A program made the translations under genes and the position numbers. Positions 23,638 to 31,427 of a stretch of 38,294 nucleotides of DNA are shown one piece after another. Each line of letters starts with the position of its first letter. Position 1 is the stretch's first letter. The DNA comes from Bacillota bacterium (GTDB lineage: Bacteria; Bacillota; Negativicutes; Sporomusales; Sporomusaceae), in the NCBI GenBank assembly GCA_023443285.1, contig JAEZVB010000028.1, positions 1 through 38,294 of the forward strand, in the 5' to 3' direction. Under the pieces are notes generated by a model. That model was given only the letters and a program-made list of their open reading frames with translations. It made no database searches and was not told where the DNA came from.

Positions 23638-24639
23638 ATGACAGTGGAAAAAACTCGGACGATACGGCGGGCGGTCGCCGTTGTTCTTTCGCTGGTTATG
23701 CTGCTGGCGATGCAGATGCTGATCGGGTGCGGCGGCGGAGACCAGTCCAGAGATAATGGCGGCCAGGCGAAGGCCGCAGCGCCGATGACGGCGGGAACAG
23801 CCGGAGTGTGGGTTGCCAACAGCAGCTTGACAGATAGTAAGCTGTACCGAATTGATCCGGCCAGCAACAAGGTGGTAGCCACAGTCGCGCTTGAAAGGGT
23901 TTGCAAAGGCATGGCTGCCGACGGGGACAGTTTATGGCTTTCCGACTACGGTGGCGGAAAAGTATGGCGCGTTGACGCCGCAACTAACAAAATCGTCGCC
24001 ACAATAAATGTCGGCGGATCCCCGGCTGCCATTGCCGCCGGCCTTGGGTCGATATGGGTGGCCGATGCAAACGGGGGCACAGTTGTACGTATTGATCCGG
24101 TCACCAACAAGGTTACGACAAAAATCAAAGTGACCAACAGTGTTCTGAACAGTGTCTGCGTGCTGGATAACGCCGTCTGGGTGGCAAGCGTCGACCTGAT
24201 TGTATCCAAAATAGACCCAGTCGCCAATAAGGTGGTGGCCACAATTCAAGTCGGCACGAATCCAAGCGGAATTTCCGCTGGTTTCGGTTCACTGTGGGTC
24301 GGCAACCCGATGGGCAAAAGCGTGCTTCGCATCGATCCGATCCAGGCGAAGGTGGCCGCAATCATCAAGACGGGAAACAGCCAGTACACCGCGGCCGGCA
24401 CTGATTTTATCGTCGCCGCCAACTACGCTGAGGGAAGCGTGGCCTTCGTTGCCCCAAAAGACAATATAGTCACTGCCACTGTCAACACCGGGCAGCACCT
24501 TACGACCTTAGCTGTCGGCCACGGCGCGGTGTGGACTGCCAGCACCCGCGACGATGCAGTGTATCGTATCGACCCGACCACGAAAAAAGTTCTTAGTATC
24601 AGCGTGCAAAAGCCGGGCAAACTTGCCGTAACGCAATAA
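23638..24639 (+). CDS. Lipoprotein with seven-bladed YVTN/streptogramin-lyase-type beta-propeller
   Basis: This 333-residue protein has a twin-arginine-free signal peptide ending in the lipobox LIGC (C31), followed by a glycine-rich tether. About seven repeats of some 40 residues then follow. Each has the form (S)xWVAxxxxxxVxRIDPxxNKVVATIxVG, as in Vgb/SMP-30/YVTN propellers. Blades can be seen at GVWVANSS, SLWLSDYG, SIWVADAN, AVWVASVD, SLWVGNPM, FIVAANYA and AVWTASTR. The propeller probably binds ligands or partner proteins on the membrane surface. I see no residues proving lyase activity. It starts 18 bp after the small exported protein gene and is the last gene of the island. Confidence 0.85.
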   Translation: MTVEKTRTIRRAVAVVLSLVMLLAMQMLIGCGGGDQSRDNGGQAKAAAPMTAGTAGVWVANSSLTDSKLYRIDPASNKVVATVALERVCKGMAADGDSLWLSDYGGGKVWRVDAATNKIVATINVGGSPAAIAAGLGSIWVADANGGTVVRIDPVTNKVTTKIKVTNSVLNSVCVLDNAVWVASVDLIVSKIDPVANKVVATIQVGTNPSGISAGFGSLWVGNPMGKSVLRIDPIQAKVAAIIKTGNSQYTAAGTDFIVAANYAEGSVAFVAPKDNIVTATVNTGQHLTTLAVGHGAVWTASTRDDAVYRIDPTTKKVLSISVQKPGKLAVTQ

Positions 24640-24801
24640 AATGCCGCTCGCCTACTTGCCAGTCGCCCATCCGCCAAAGCGGCTGCAAAATAAGAGCATT
24701 GTCGCCGATGGCTTCAGGCGGTTTCTAACATTTTCTCTGACTTACTTTTTTGGGGACTCGCTTCTATCGTGATGATAATTGTATGCACCTATATCTAGAG
24801 A

Positions 24802-24827
24802 CAGCGGTTCGACCCCGCTTATCTCCA
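24802..24827 (+). repeat. Copy of the tRNA-Ala 3' end (possible attR)
   Basis: This 26-bp stretch equals tRNA-Ala positions 19042-19067 except for one T-to-C change in the T-loop. No 5' tRNA half precedes it, so it is not a functional tRNA. Duplicated tRNA 3' ends of this kind mark island borders. Confidence 0.85.
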
Positions 24828-24836
24828 GCACTCCAG

Positions 24837-24868
24837 CAGCCTGCGTGTTTTCTCGCAGGCTGTTATTT
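24837..24868 (+). terminator. Terminator beyond the tRNA fragment
   Basis: cagcctgcg (24837-24845) pairs perfectly with cgcaggctg (24854-24862), followed by ttattttg. It may be the original tRNA terminator displaced by the insertion. Confidence 0.8.
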
Positions 24869-24910
24869 TGCCGGTTGTGGATTGTTCGCACTGCTGCCAA
24901 GTATTATTTC

Positions 24911-24940
24911 TTGACGCAAGTACTGTCGATAAGATAAACT
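24911..24940 (+). promoter_or_regulatory. Promoter of the DedA-family gene
   Basis: TTGACG (24911-24916), an 18-nt spacer and TAAACT (24935-24940), 45 bp before the start codon. Confidence 0.55.
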
Positions 24941-24985
24941 ATTATTATACTTTAATAATTACAATCTAAAAAGGGGAACTTTATA

Positions 24986-25573
24986 ATGGAAGCATTGTTG
25001 GCAATACTGTTAGAATGGGGTCTTACTGGTCTCTTAATTGCCGCCTTTACCGAATCCTTTATTTCACCTATATTGCCAGACCTGCTTCTCATACCGTTAG
25101 CACTAGCTAACCCGCAGCATGCAATTTATTATGGTTTGGCAGCTACCGCGGTTTCCATTCTAGGCGGCTTGATTGGATATCTCATCGGGCTAAAAATCGG
25201 CCTCCCTGCAACCCGCAAGTTTATTCCGGCCAAATACCTGGAGAAAATACACAATACAGTACAGGAAAATGCCCTGTGGGCTATATTTTTAGCTTCCTTA
25301 TCACCTATTCCCTACAAATTTGTCAGTATCACAGCAGGAGCGTTAAAAATCAATATGCCGGTGTTTCTTTTTATCTCCCTTCTTGGCCGTGGTAAGCGTT
25401 TCTTACTGGAAGGCGTGCTTATTTACTACTTCGGCCCACAAGCTGTGGAAATGTTTACTCAGCATAAAGATGACATGCTTATTATTTCGCTCCTAATCAT
25501 AATAGCGGCAGGTATCTTTGCTTATGTTACAAAACGAAGTAAAAAAACGGATGCTGCTATAGAAAAATTGTAA
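24986..25573 (+). CDS. DedA/VTT (YqaA-like) family membrane protein
   Basis: This 195-residue membrane protein of the DedA/SNARE-associated (VTT) superfamily belongs to the shorter YqaA branch. It has the acidic ESFISPILPDLLLIPLA re-entrant region (E24, D32 region) and the second half ASLSPIPYKFVSITAGAL with GRGKRFLLEG. It ends with a membrane segment and lysine-rich tail. Members act in lipid or undecaprenyl-phosphate flipping and membrane homeostasis. The ATG has AAAGGGGA upstream. The YnfA gene follows 64 bp later. Confidence 0.85.
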   Translation: MEALLAILLEWGLTGLLIAAFTESFISPILPDLLLIPLALANPQHAIYYGLAATAVSILGGLIGYLIGLKIGLPATRKFIPAKYLEKIHNTVQENALWAIFLASLSPIPYKFVSITAGALKINMPVFLFISLLGRGKRFLLEGVLIYYFGPQAVEMFTQHKDDMLIISLLIIIAAGIFAYVTKRSKKTDAAIEKL

Positions 25574-25637
25574 ACAAGCTGCCCGCTGTGCGTAAAGCTA
25601 GCGGGTACTTTACTATGGAGGAGTTTTTCTGGAAGCA

Positions 25638-25958
25638 TTGAAATCAATAGTATACTTTGTAGTAGCCGGTGTATGCGAAATTGGCGGCGGTTATCTTATT
25701 TGGTTATGGCTACGTGAAGATAAAGGCATATTTTACGCTGTCGCTGGCGCTTTTATTCTTATTATCTATGGAATCATCCCCACATTTCAACCTGCGAGTT
25801 TTGGTCGGGTCTATGCAGCCTATGGCGGAGTATTCATTGCTTTGTCTATTCTATGGGGCTGGGGCGTTGATAAGGTAGTCCCTGATAAATATGATCTCAT
25901 AGGTGGTCTAGTGGCGCTTATTGGCGTTATGATAATTATGTACTGGCCACGCGTTTGA
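25638..25958 (+). CDS. YnfA/UPF0060 family small membrane protein
   Basis: This 106-residue protein matches UPF0060/YnfA. It has four transmembrane segments, with VAGVCEIGGGYLIWLWLRE in the first, IPTFQPASFGRVYAAYGGVF in the centre and GGLVALIGVMIIMYWPR at the end. The family is related to the small multidrug resistance group by topology. The start is uncertain: the TTG at 25638 is used here. GGAGGAG lies 14 nt upstream of it, and a CTG three codons earlier has better spacing. Confidence 0.9.
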   Translation: MKSIVYFVVAGVCEIGGGYLIWLWLREDKGIFYAVAGAFILIIYGIIPTFQPASFGRVYAAYGGVFIALSILWGWGVDKVVPDKYDLIGGLVALIGVMIIMYWPRV

Positions 25959-26029
25959 TCACTACCATAAACGGATATGATATGATTGCATAAAAGAATT
26001 CTTTTTACAAGGAGCGTGCTATCTACATT

Positions 26030-27364
26030 TTGGACACAGGCTCGATCGCTACTGAAATTATAGTTATCTTGATTCTAATTTTTGCAAATGGACTATTCGC
26101 ACTAACAGAAATGTCTATTGTATCCTCTCGCAAGAGTCGTTTGGAGAATATGGCGGCTTCCGGCAATAAAGGTGCTTATGCGGCACTAAAGATGGCCGAA
26201 GAGCCTACTTCGCTATTGTCTGCCGTACAAATCGGCATTACCCTTATTGGAATACTTACCGGTGCTTTCGGTGGCGCCAGACTAGCCAGCTATCTTGCTT
26301 CTTTCTTGAATAAGATTGCTTTCCTTGGGAGCTATAGCGACGCACTTAGTCTTGCTATTGTCGTAAGTATTATTACCTACTTATCGCTTATAATCGGCGA
26401 ATTGGTGCCAAAAAAACTAGCACTTAATAACCCTGAACCTATTGCCGCGGCTATTGCCCGGCCAATGGCTGCCTTTGTACGGCTCAATCGGCCATTAGTT
26501 CATTTATTAAGTGTTTCGACAGCTATGGCAATGCGGCTTTTAGGCGCTAAACCGCCGAAAGAACCGCCAGTAACGGAAGAAGAAGTTCGAGTACTAATCG
26601 GCCAAGGTACCCAACATGGTGTCTTTGAAAAAGCCGAACGGGAAATGTTAGAAAAAATCTTTATCCTTGGCGATATGCGGGTAGGGGCACTTATGACACC
26701 GCGAACCCAAGTCAAGTGGTTGGATTTAGAAGATAACGATCAATATAACCTCCGTATCATTCGCAATAGTAACCATTTATTTTTTCCGGTAGGCCGTGGT
26801 AGCTTAGACGATATCGTGGGCGTCATTTATTCCAATGAAGTCTTGGCTAATTATATACCAGGCCGGCCTTTAGCTTTAGAAGAGGCTGCCCGGCAGCCAC
26901 TTTATATTCCGAAAAATACCCCTGCCTTAAAAGTGCTGGAGAGTTTTAAAGATACTGGAATCTATGTTGCGCTAGTAGTTGATGAATATGGTGGTATGTC
27001 TGGCTTAATCAGCCTTTATGATATTGCTGAACACATTGTTGGCGACATGCCTTATCTAGGGGAAGATGAAGACCCTGATGTTATTCCTCGGGATGATGGA
27101 TCTTGGCTGGTAGATGGCATGTTGCCGTCTGAAGAACTTAAAGAGCTATTGGACGTTGATCACTTTCCCGGAGAAGAGCGAGGCTACTTTCAGACACTTG
27201 GTGGATTCATTGTTTCCTATCTCGGTCATATTCCAAATACGGCTGAAAAGTTTGAATGGAGCGGGTATATTTTTGAAATTCTAGATATGGATAAAGCACG
27301 CGTTGACAAAGTACTCATTACCCGTAATGTGCCGCCACTAGATGGCGATCATTCTTTTGAATAA
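26030..27364 (+). CDS. CorC/HlyC (CNNM-CBS) family transporter
   Basis: This is a 444-residue UPF0053/CNNM protein. An N-terminal transmembrane domain (about 1-200) has ANGLFALTEMSIVSSRKSRLE and AVQIGITLIGILTGAFGG. Two CBS repeats follow (about 215-340), beginning MTPRTQVKWLDLED and with ALVVDEYGGMSGLISLYDI. The C-terminal CorC_HlyC domain (about 355-435) has DGSWLVDGMLPSEEL. Family members export Mg2+, Co2+ or other divalent ions, or protect against them. The TTG start has AAGGAG further upstream than usual, so it is not certain. A strong terminator follows. Confidence 0.9.
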   Translation: MDTGSIATEIIVILILIFANGLFALTEMSIVSSRKSRLENMAASGNKGAYAALKMAEEPTSLLSAVQIGITLIGILTGAFGGARLASYLASFLNKIAFLGSYSDALSLAIVVSIITYLSLIIGELVPKKLALNNPEPIAAAIARPMAAFVRLNRPLVHLLSVSTAMAMRLLGAKPPKEPPVTEEEVRVLIGQGTQHGVFEKAEREMLEKIFILGDMRVGALMTPRTQVKWLDLEDNDQYNLRIIRNSNHLFFPVGRGSLDDIVGVIYSNEVLANYIPGRPLALEEAARQPLYIPKNTPALKVLESFKDTGIYVALVVDEYGGMSGLISLYDIAEHIVGDMPYLGEDEDPDVIPRDDGSWLVDGMLPSEELKELLDVDHFPGEERGYFQTLGGFIVSYLGHIPNTAEKFEWSGYIFEILDMDKARVDKVLITRNVPPLDGDHSFE

Positions 27365-27376
27365 TGAAGCTAATTA

Positions 27377-27416
27377 CCAAAATCCCGCAATATAAAAGGT
27401 GGGATTTTGGTTTTTC
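27377..27416 (+). terminator. Terminator of the CorC-type gene
   Basis: ccaaaatccc (27377-27386) pairs perfectly with gggattttgg (27401-27410), followed by tttttcattt, 12 bp past the stop. Confidence 0.92.
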
Positions 27417-27450
27417 ATTTACCACAATAATATACAACCATCATTAGTGT

Positions 27451-27482
27451 AAAAAATAAAGGCCACCTTAGTGGTGGCTTTA
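27451..27482 (-). terminator. Terminator of the Spo0E-like gene
   Basis: Arms 27457-27467 and 27473-27482 pair with one bulge, and the minus strand continues tttattttttac. The stem includes the stop codon of the small gene. Confidence 0.75.
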
Positions 27483-27668
27483 GAATGTCCGCATTGACGG
27501 GTAACGTTTTTCCTGTATTGTGTGGGCATAATCTTCAAGCTGGGTAGATAGTGTACTGCTAGCTGTTATAATCTCAGCATCCGCCGAACTAGAATTCTGC
27601 ATCAACTGGTTAAGCTGTTGTCTAAGTGCTTTAATCTGTAATGAGATAGTCTGCAGTTGTTGATCCAT
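27480..27668 (-). CDS. Small Spo0E-like protein
   Basis: This 62-residue, all-helical, glutamine- and serine-rich protein is preceded by the very strong ribosome site GGAGGTG. Its pattern is I-x3-ALRQQLNQLM, a Ser-rich turn, then ASSTLSTQLEDYAHTI. It resembles Spo0E-family phosphatases of Spo0A~P, in which the second helix carries SxxLDxLIxxY. The Asp of that signature is Ser here, so phosphatase activity is doubtful. It is transcribed alone, opposite to the CorC-type gene. Another small coiled protein is possible. Confidence 0.5.
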   Translation of the reverse strand: MDQQLQTISLQIKALRQQLNQLMQNSSSADAEIITASSTLSTQLEDYAHTIQEKRYPSMRTF

Positions 27669-27818
27669 GAAAACACCTCCTCTTCGCTGTTTTTAGTTTT
27701 TCCAGTACAGTAAAAATCATGCATCCGACATAAGGCTTACAGCTAGCAATCATTGTCGCTCATGCTTATTCTTTGTATGGGAAAACTATCTGTAAATCCA
27801 ACACAGGAGGTGATTATT

Positions 27819-28019
27819 TTGACAGATAAAAAAACAGGATTTTGGAATGGTAAAAACGTAGCCGGTGAATCGCACGTAGGTGCCAAAGGCCTGATTAATG
27901 AAGGTCCACGTAGAAGTCTCACTCAGTCAAAATATCAGGTAAGCAATGACACCATATCAGCCGATGACCTTCAGCCTTCTGCCCAATCAGCCAAAGATCT
28001 TACCCCAAACGACGGCTGA
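27819..28019 (+). CDS. Small hydrophilic protein, unknown
   Basis: The predicted 66-residue product begins TDKKTGFWNGKN and is hydrophilic with many Ser, Asp, Lys and Gln. A TTG start at 27819 is supported by the near-perfect ribosome site AGGAGGTGATTATT just before it; the longer reading frame upstream lacks such a site. There are no cysteines and no membrane segment. It resembles small spore-associated proteins only in composition. A second small gene with an equally strong ribosome site follows 59 bp later. Confidence 0.6.
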   Translation: MTDKKTGFWNGKNVAGESHVGAKGLINEGPRRSLTQSKYQVSNDTISADDLQPSAQSAKDLTPNDG

Positions 28020-28078
28020 CCTCCCCGCAGATAAGCGGTCGCTTATCCACACAAATAAATTCCAAGGAGGGATTGCCT

Positions 28079-28213
28079 ATGGCTACAAAAGATCTGTTAG
28101 ACTCAGATGCGGCCAAAAATAAAAAACCAGCCGCCGATATGACAAATACCAAAAATAAGAACAATGCCGATCAAAAGATGCATATGCCCTGTAAAAATTC
28201 TGTACCGACCTAG
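28079..28213 (+). CDS. Very small lysine/asparagine-rich protein, unknown
   Basis: The frame encodes 44 residues beginning MATKDLLDSDAAKNKKPAAD and ending HMPCKNSVPT. AAGGAGGG lies 7 nt before the ATG, which is the main support. It is hydrophilic, with one cysteine. It follows the 66-residue gene in the same direction, with the small hairpin gataagc/gcttatc (about 28030-28047) between them. No family is recognised. Confidence 0.55.
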   Translation: MATKDLLDSDAAKNKKPAADMTNTKNKNNADQKMHMPCKNSVPT

Positions 28214-28285
28214 CATCTGCTCTGTCTTTTATGTTAGGAATGAGCACATTTTGGCAGGAGTGTAATACTTTCTGCCTATAAAAAT

Positions 28286-28320
28286 GACGAAGGTGGCTTA
28301 CTCGCCACCTTCGCTATTTT
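28286..28320. terminator. Bidirectional terminator between small genes and cvfB
   Basis: gaaggtggc (28289-28297) and gccaccttc (28304-28312) pair perfectly. T-runs follow on plus (attttttaa) and on minus (catttttat). It includes the last codons of the S1 protein gene. Confidence 0.88.
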
Positions 28321-29179
28321 TTAAATATGTCCAGCCTTCTCTTTGTTCAACGAGCGTGTCTTTGAGCAAACGTCCCATCGCCCGCTTAAAAGCAGCTTTA
28401 CTGATGTTAAACTTGTCTTTGATGATTTCCGGCGGGGAAGAATCACTATACGGCATTTGTCCGCCTCTGGCGCGTAGCACCTCAAGTATTTTTTCAGCAT
28501 CAACATCCATGGCAGTCTCTTTGATAGGCCGCATAGATACGTTAAGTCGCCCGTCTTCTCTAATATAGGTAACCCGGGCAGTAAGTTCAGCCCCAACCCG
28601 CGGCCGTTCAAGCATTTCATCTTTGTGTAAAAATGCAATGAACCGCTCTTTGGTAAAAATAAAAGCACCTTGGTCATTAAAATTATATACTGATCCAGTT
28701 ATTGTATCACCGATCTTTACATCCTCGGCCGGTCGTGCTGCTTGTCTGAGTTCATCCTCAACTTCCATGGTAACTGCCTGGCGACCCGATTTGTCACGAT
28801 ACAGTTTAACCCACACTTTTTCGCCAACCTTTGGTAAGCCCCGCCTGCCGGCATGCGGCATAAATACTCCGCGTTCAGCACCAATATTAACAAAGGTACC
28901 ATCCCGTGTTGTATTTATAACCTCCACTCTAGCAACTTGCCCTTCTTGCATTTGTGGTAAACGCATACTGGCAGTTAATCTGCCTTTAGGATCTTTATAA
29001 AGGTACACCTTAACAGCTTGTCCGATGATAACTTCTCCTGCTTGCTGAGCCTTATGCAATAAAATGTCGTCACTGGTACTGCCTGTGCCAGCATCCAAAA
29101 AAACACCCAGCTCACTTTTCCTGACAGCTGTTAGCTCTACTACATCACCAGGCCTGTAGTTATGCTTACAATTATCCAT
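28298..29179 (-). CDS. cvfB: CvfB-like S1 RNA-binding protein
   Basis: This 293-residue protein matches the YitL/CvfB architecture. Several S1/OB modules are visible, for example RPGDVVELTAVRKSELGVFLD, EGQVARVEVINTTRDGTFVNIG and VKIGDTITGSVYNFNDQGAFIF. A C-terminal winged helix (about 230-293) includes SPPEIIKDKFNISKAAFKRA and GRLLKDTLVEQREGW. CvfB affects RNA metabolism and virulence-gene expression in staphylococci. The start is the ATG at 29179, 8 bp after the rsfS stop, so the two are co-transcribed. It is the last gene of the long minus-strand cluster. Confidence 0.88.
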   Translation of the reverse strand: MDNCKHNYRPGDVVELTAVRKSELGVFLDAGTGSTSDDILLHKAQQAGEVIIGQAVKVYLYKDPKGRLTASMRLPQMQEGQVARVEVINTTRDGTFVNIGAERGVFMPHAGRRGLPKVGEKVWVKLYRDKSGRQAVTMEVEDELRQAARPAEDVKIGDTITGSVYNFNDQGAFIFTKERFIAFLHKDEMLERPRVGAELTARVTYIREDGRLNVSMRPIKETAMDVDAEKILEVLRARGGQMPYSDSSPPEIIKDKFNISKAAFKRAMGRLLKDTLVEQREGWTYLKNSEGGE

Positions 29180-29187
29180 TATCACAC

Positions 29188-29538
29188 CTATCCTTGATAT
29201 GACACTTGTTTGGCATCGCCCCATAGCCGCTCAAGATTATAAAACTGGCGGTCTTCTTCAACAAAAATATGTGCGACAGAGTTGCCATAATCCATAAGAA
29301 CCCACCGAGCTTCCCGATAGCCTTCTTTATGCAGCAAGTTAACGCCTTGCTCGGCAAGCTGTTCTTCGATATTATCGGCAATCGCTTTAACCTGCGTAGT
29401 TGAATTAGCACTGCAAATAACAAAGTGATCTGTTACTGGTGAAATCCCCACCAAATCCATAATAATAATATCATGTGCCTTTTTGTCGCTAGCGGCTTTG
29501 GCTATTAATTCTGCCAATTTGCTGTCATTATCTGTCAT
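29188..29538 (-). CDS. rsfS: Ribosomal silencing factor RsfS
   Basis: This is a 116-residue RsfS/Iojap/YbeB protein. It has the family blocks KKAHDIIIMDLVGISPVTDHFVICS, STTQVKAIADNIEEQL and ARWVLMDYGNSVAHIF. It binds ribosomal protein L14 and blocks joining of ribosomal subunits in stationary phase. The ATG at 29538 is chosen; a TTG directly before it is also possible given GGAGG 10 nt upstream. Placement after nadD, yqeK and an LCP gene is the standard Firmicutes order. Confidence 0.95.
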   Translation of the reverse strand: MTDNDSKLAELIAKAASDKKAHDIIIMDLVGISPVTDHFVICSANSTTQVKAIADNIEEQLAEQGVNLLHKEGYREARWVLMDYGNSVAHIFVEEDRQFYNLERLWGDAKQVSYQG

Positions 29539-29665
29539 CAATTAACAAATACCTCCCGGAAACTCTTCAGTATAGCTTTTTCTTTCTACATTTATTTTAT
29601 TCGGACTGGGCAGGCAAGTTTCCTGCAAAGAGGTGAAACTGCCCAAATGCTTTTCTCTTACTTCA

Positions 29666-30676
29666 TTAATTCTTCTTTGTATTGGTAGAACCATTATTTC
29701 CCTTAGATACACCTGTTTCTTTAAGTGAAGATAAAAACATGGTTTGGACTAGTTGCTGAGTCTGTTCTTTATCAGACACCCAATAACTTAACCCGTCAAT
29801 TGTCGCAAAGGTTCCTGGCAACATCTCGGCCGTTAGATTATTAGAATTAAAGCTCTTGAGACTATTGCCAACTTTAATCATGGTCATTGCCGACATATCT
29901 GTTTCAACATACTTATTAACAGTATTGACTATCGAAGGAACCTTTAAGATAGTGCCAACCTGCATTACTTCCTTGGCTAACGCTTTTAAAAAGCGTTGTT
30001 GGCGTTGCACCCGACCAATATCGCCAAGCTCGTCACTACGAAACCGTACATATTGGCCAGCTTTTTCTCCATCCAAATGCTGATACCCTTTATTAATTTC
30101 AATATCGAGATCTGCGTAAGGATCTCGATAACTCATGTCGTTTTCAACATAAAGATCAACTCCACCAAGGGTATCAATTACTTTGATAAAAGCTTTCCAG
30201 TCAATGACTACATAATAATTAATGGGAATTTGCAAAAACTGTTCGACTGTACGCTGTGCAAGATAAGCCCCACCATAAGCATACGCATGATTGAGCTTGT
30301 CATAGCCTTTGTGCCCCGGAATGTTCACTTTGGTATCACGCGGCAATGACAATAAATTAATTGTACCATCTTCCGGGCTTATACTTGCAACCATCATAGT
30401 GTCAGAGCGTCTAGTATTATCATCTGGGTTTTCCCGATCCTTGTCATCAACCCCTAATAATAAAATGTTAACCCTATTTGTTAACATCTCAGGCGGACGC
30501 TCTTTAGATTTAACTACTTGTACAGTACTTGGGGAATGAATTATGTTAAGGTAGGCATAAACGGTAGCTCCCGTTAATGCTACTATAGTAATGAGCAGGA
30601 TGAGCAGCATGAGAAAAACACGATCCCAACGAATTCTTCTTCGTCGTGCTCTAGCCCCATCTTCCCTATTTTCCAT
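29666..30676 (-). CDS. LytR-CpsA-Psr (LCP) family cell-wall ligase
   Basis: This 336-residue protein has an arginine-rich cytosolic start (RARRRRIRWDR) and one membrane anchor (about 19-42). An extracytoplasmic LCP domain follows with NILLLGVDDKDR, RRSDTMMVASI, INLLSLPRDTKVNIPG (arginine and aspartate that bind the polyprenyl pyrophosphate), KLNHAYAYGG, and DGEKAGQYVRFRSDELGDIGRVQRQ. LCP enzymes transfer glycopolymers from undecaprenyl pyrophosphate to peptidoglycan. The C-terminus is Asn/Thr/Lys-rich. It sits between yqeK and rsfS, as in many Firmicutes. Confidence 0.93.
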   Translation of the reverse strand: MENREDGARARRRRIRWDRVFLMLLILLITIVALTGATVYAYLNIIHSPSTVQVVKSKERPPEMLTNRVNILLLGVDDKDRENPDDNTRRSDTMMVASISPEDGTINLLSLPRDTKVNIPGHKGYDKLNHAYAYGGAYLAQRTVEQFLQIPINYYVVIDWKAFIKVIDTLGGVDLYVENDMSYRDPYADLDIEINKGYQHLDGEKAGQYVRFRSDELGDIGRVQRQQRFLKALAKEVMQVGTILKVPSIVNTVNKYVETDMSAMTMIKVGNSLKSFNSNNLTAEMLPGTFATIDGLSYWVSDKEQTQQLVQTMFLSSLKETGVSKGNNGSTNTKKN

Positions 30677-30718
30677 GGTATTATCTCCTCTCTATAAAGA
30701 CAACACCCTTCACTCGAG

Positions 30719-31288
30719 TTACTTATTTTGCCGCAATAGCAAATGATTGCGACCCTCAATAGTAGCTGGATGTATAAGTAAACCTTGCTCAATAACATAG
30801 TGAAGGGATTGATCAAATGCAGCAATCATAGCCTTATCTAAATCGATAAACGCTAGCCTGCGCAGCCTGTTTATCCCGGGAAAATCCCGGCTTGGTTCTA
30901 TACAATCAGCCAAATAAATGATTTTTTCAAGTGTTGCCATATCACGCCCACCCGTAGTATGAAGCGCAATAGCCTTAAGAATTTGCGGATCATCAACACC
31001 ATATTCATTTCGAGCTAGTTTTGCGCCTACCGGCGCATGTAAAAGCATTGGCTGTTGGCGTTCGACATCATTCACCACTATAGCAAAGGCCTGAGCCATT
31101 TGCAATAGGTTATTGCTGGATAAGCTCCGCGCGCAATCGTGTAGCAACCCAGTTACCTTAGCCTTATCTACATCTTCTCCATAACGTACGGCAAGTTCAG
31201 CTGCACTTTGACTCACTCCCAAAGAATGCTGAAACCGTTTGGCCTTCAAAATATTCGACAATTTATCTGCCATTTGATTATATTCCAT
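30719..31288 (-). CDS. yqeK: YqeK-type HD-domain hydrolase (symmetrical Ap4A hydrolase)
   Basis: This 189-residue HD-superfamily protein has H in KRFQHSLGVSQSAAELA, the HD motif in GLLHDCARSL, ALHTTGGRDM, and IIYLADCIEPSRDF. These are hallmarks of YqeK, which hydrolyses diadenosine tetraphosphate to two ADP. The start at 31288 has AGGTGG upstream. It is downstream of nadD as usual, but here the RRM gene and a strong terminator stand between them, so yqeK needs its own promoter or read-through. Confidence 0.92.
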   Translation of the reverse strand: MEYNQMADKLSNILKAKRFQHSLGVSQSAAELAVRYGEDVDKAKVTGLLHDCARSLSSNNLLQMAQAFAIVVNDVERQQPMLLHAPVGAKLARNEYGVDDPQILKAIALHTTGGRDMATLEKIIYLADCIEPSRDFPGINRLRRLAFIDLDKAMIAAFDQSLHYVIEQGLLIHPATIEGRNHLLLRQNK

Positions 31289-31356
31289 GATTATACACCA
31301 CCTGTTTTCCAATACTAAAATTCGCCAGTTTCCTGCAAAAACCCTTTTTAAAACAA

Positions 31357-31382
31357 TAAAAAACCTCCTATAAGTAGGAGGT
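31357..31382 (-). terminator. Terminator of the RRM gene
   Basis: cctccta (31364-31370) and taggagg (31375-31381) pair around taag, and the minus strand continues with ttttttattg. It lies about 47 bp past the RRM stop, before yqeK. Confidence 0.88.
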
Positions 31383-31427
31383 GAACCGTACATATATCAA
31401 AATCAATAAACGGCTATACTTAAAAAA

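Larger units (their letters stand above)
19042..24827. mobile_element. Putative genomic island inserted at tRNA-Ala
   Basis: The segment starts at the 3' end of tRNA-Ala (19042-19067) and ends with a 26-bp copy of the same sequence carrying one mismatch (24802-24827). It is visibly richer in G and C than both flanks. It holds a LuxR/MalT-type regulator and three exported proteins that are foreign to the surrounding gene groups. No integrase or excisionase gene is present, so if it integrated by site-specific recombination the integrase has been lost or acted from elsewhere. A simple partial duplication of the tRNA is the alternative. Confidence 0.55.
24640..24985. other. Spacer at the island's right end
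   Basis: No gene is seen. The spacer contains the tRNA 3'-end copy (24802-24827), a terminator hairpin (24837-24868) and a promoter for the DedA gene (24911-24940). The short palindrome attatta/taataat (24942-24960 region) between promoter and start could be an operator, with low certainty. Confidence 0.6.

Noticed and set aside
23595..24677. Several minus-strand frames opposite the propeller gene
   Set aside because: They are mirror images of the repetitive G+C-rich propeller repeats and lack ribosome sites.
24781..24832. Second tRNA gene
   Set aside because: Only the T-arm and acceptor 3' strand are present; no D-arm, anticodon arm or 5' acceptor strand precedes them.
25582..25604. Terminator between the DedA and YnfA genes
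   Set aside because: The stem cccgct/agcggg is short and no T-run follows, so it is not called.
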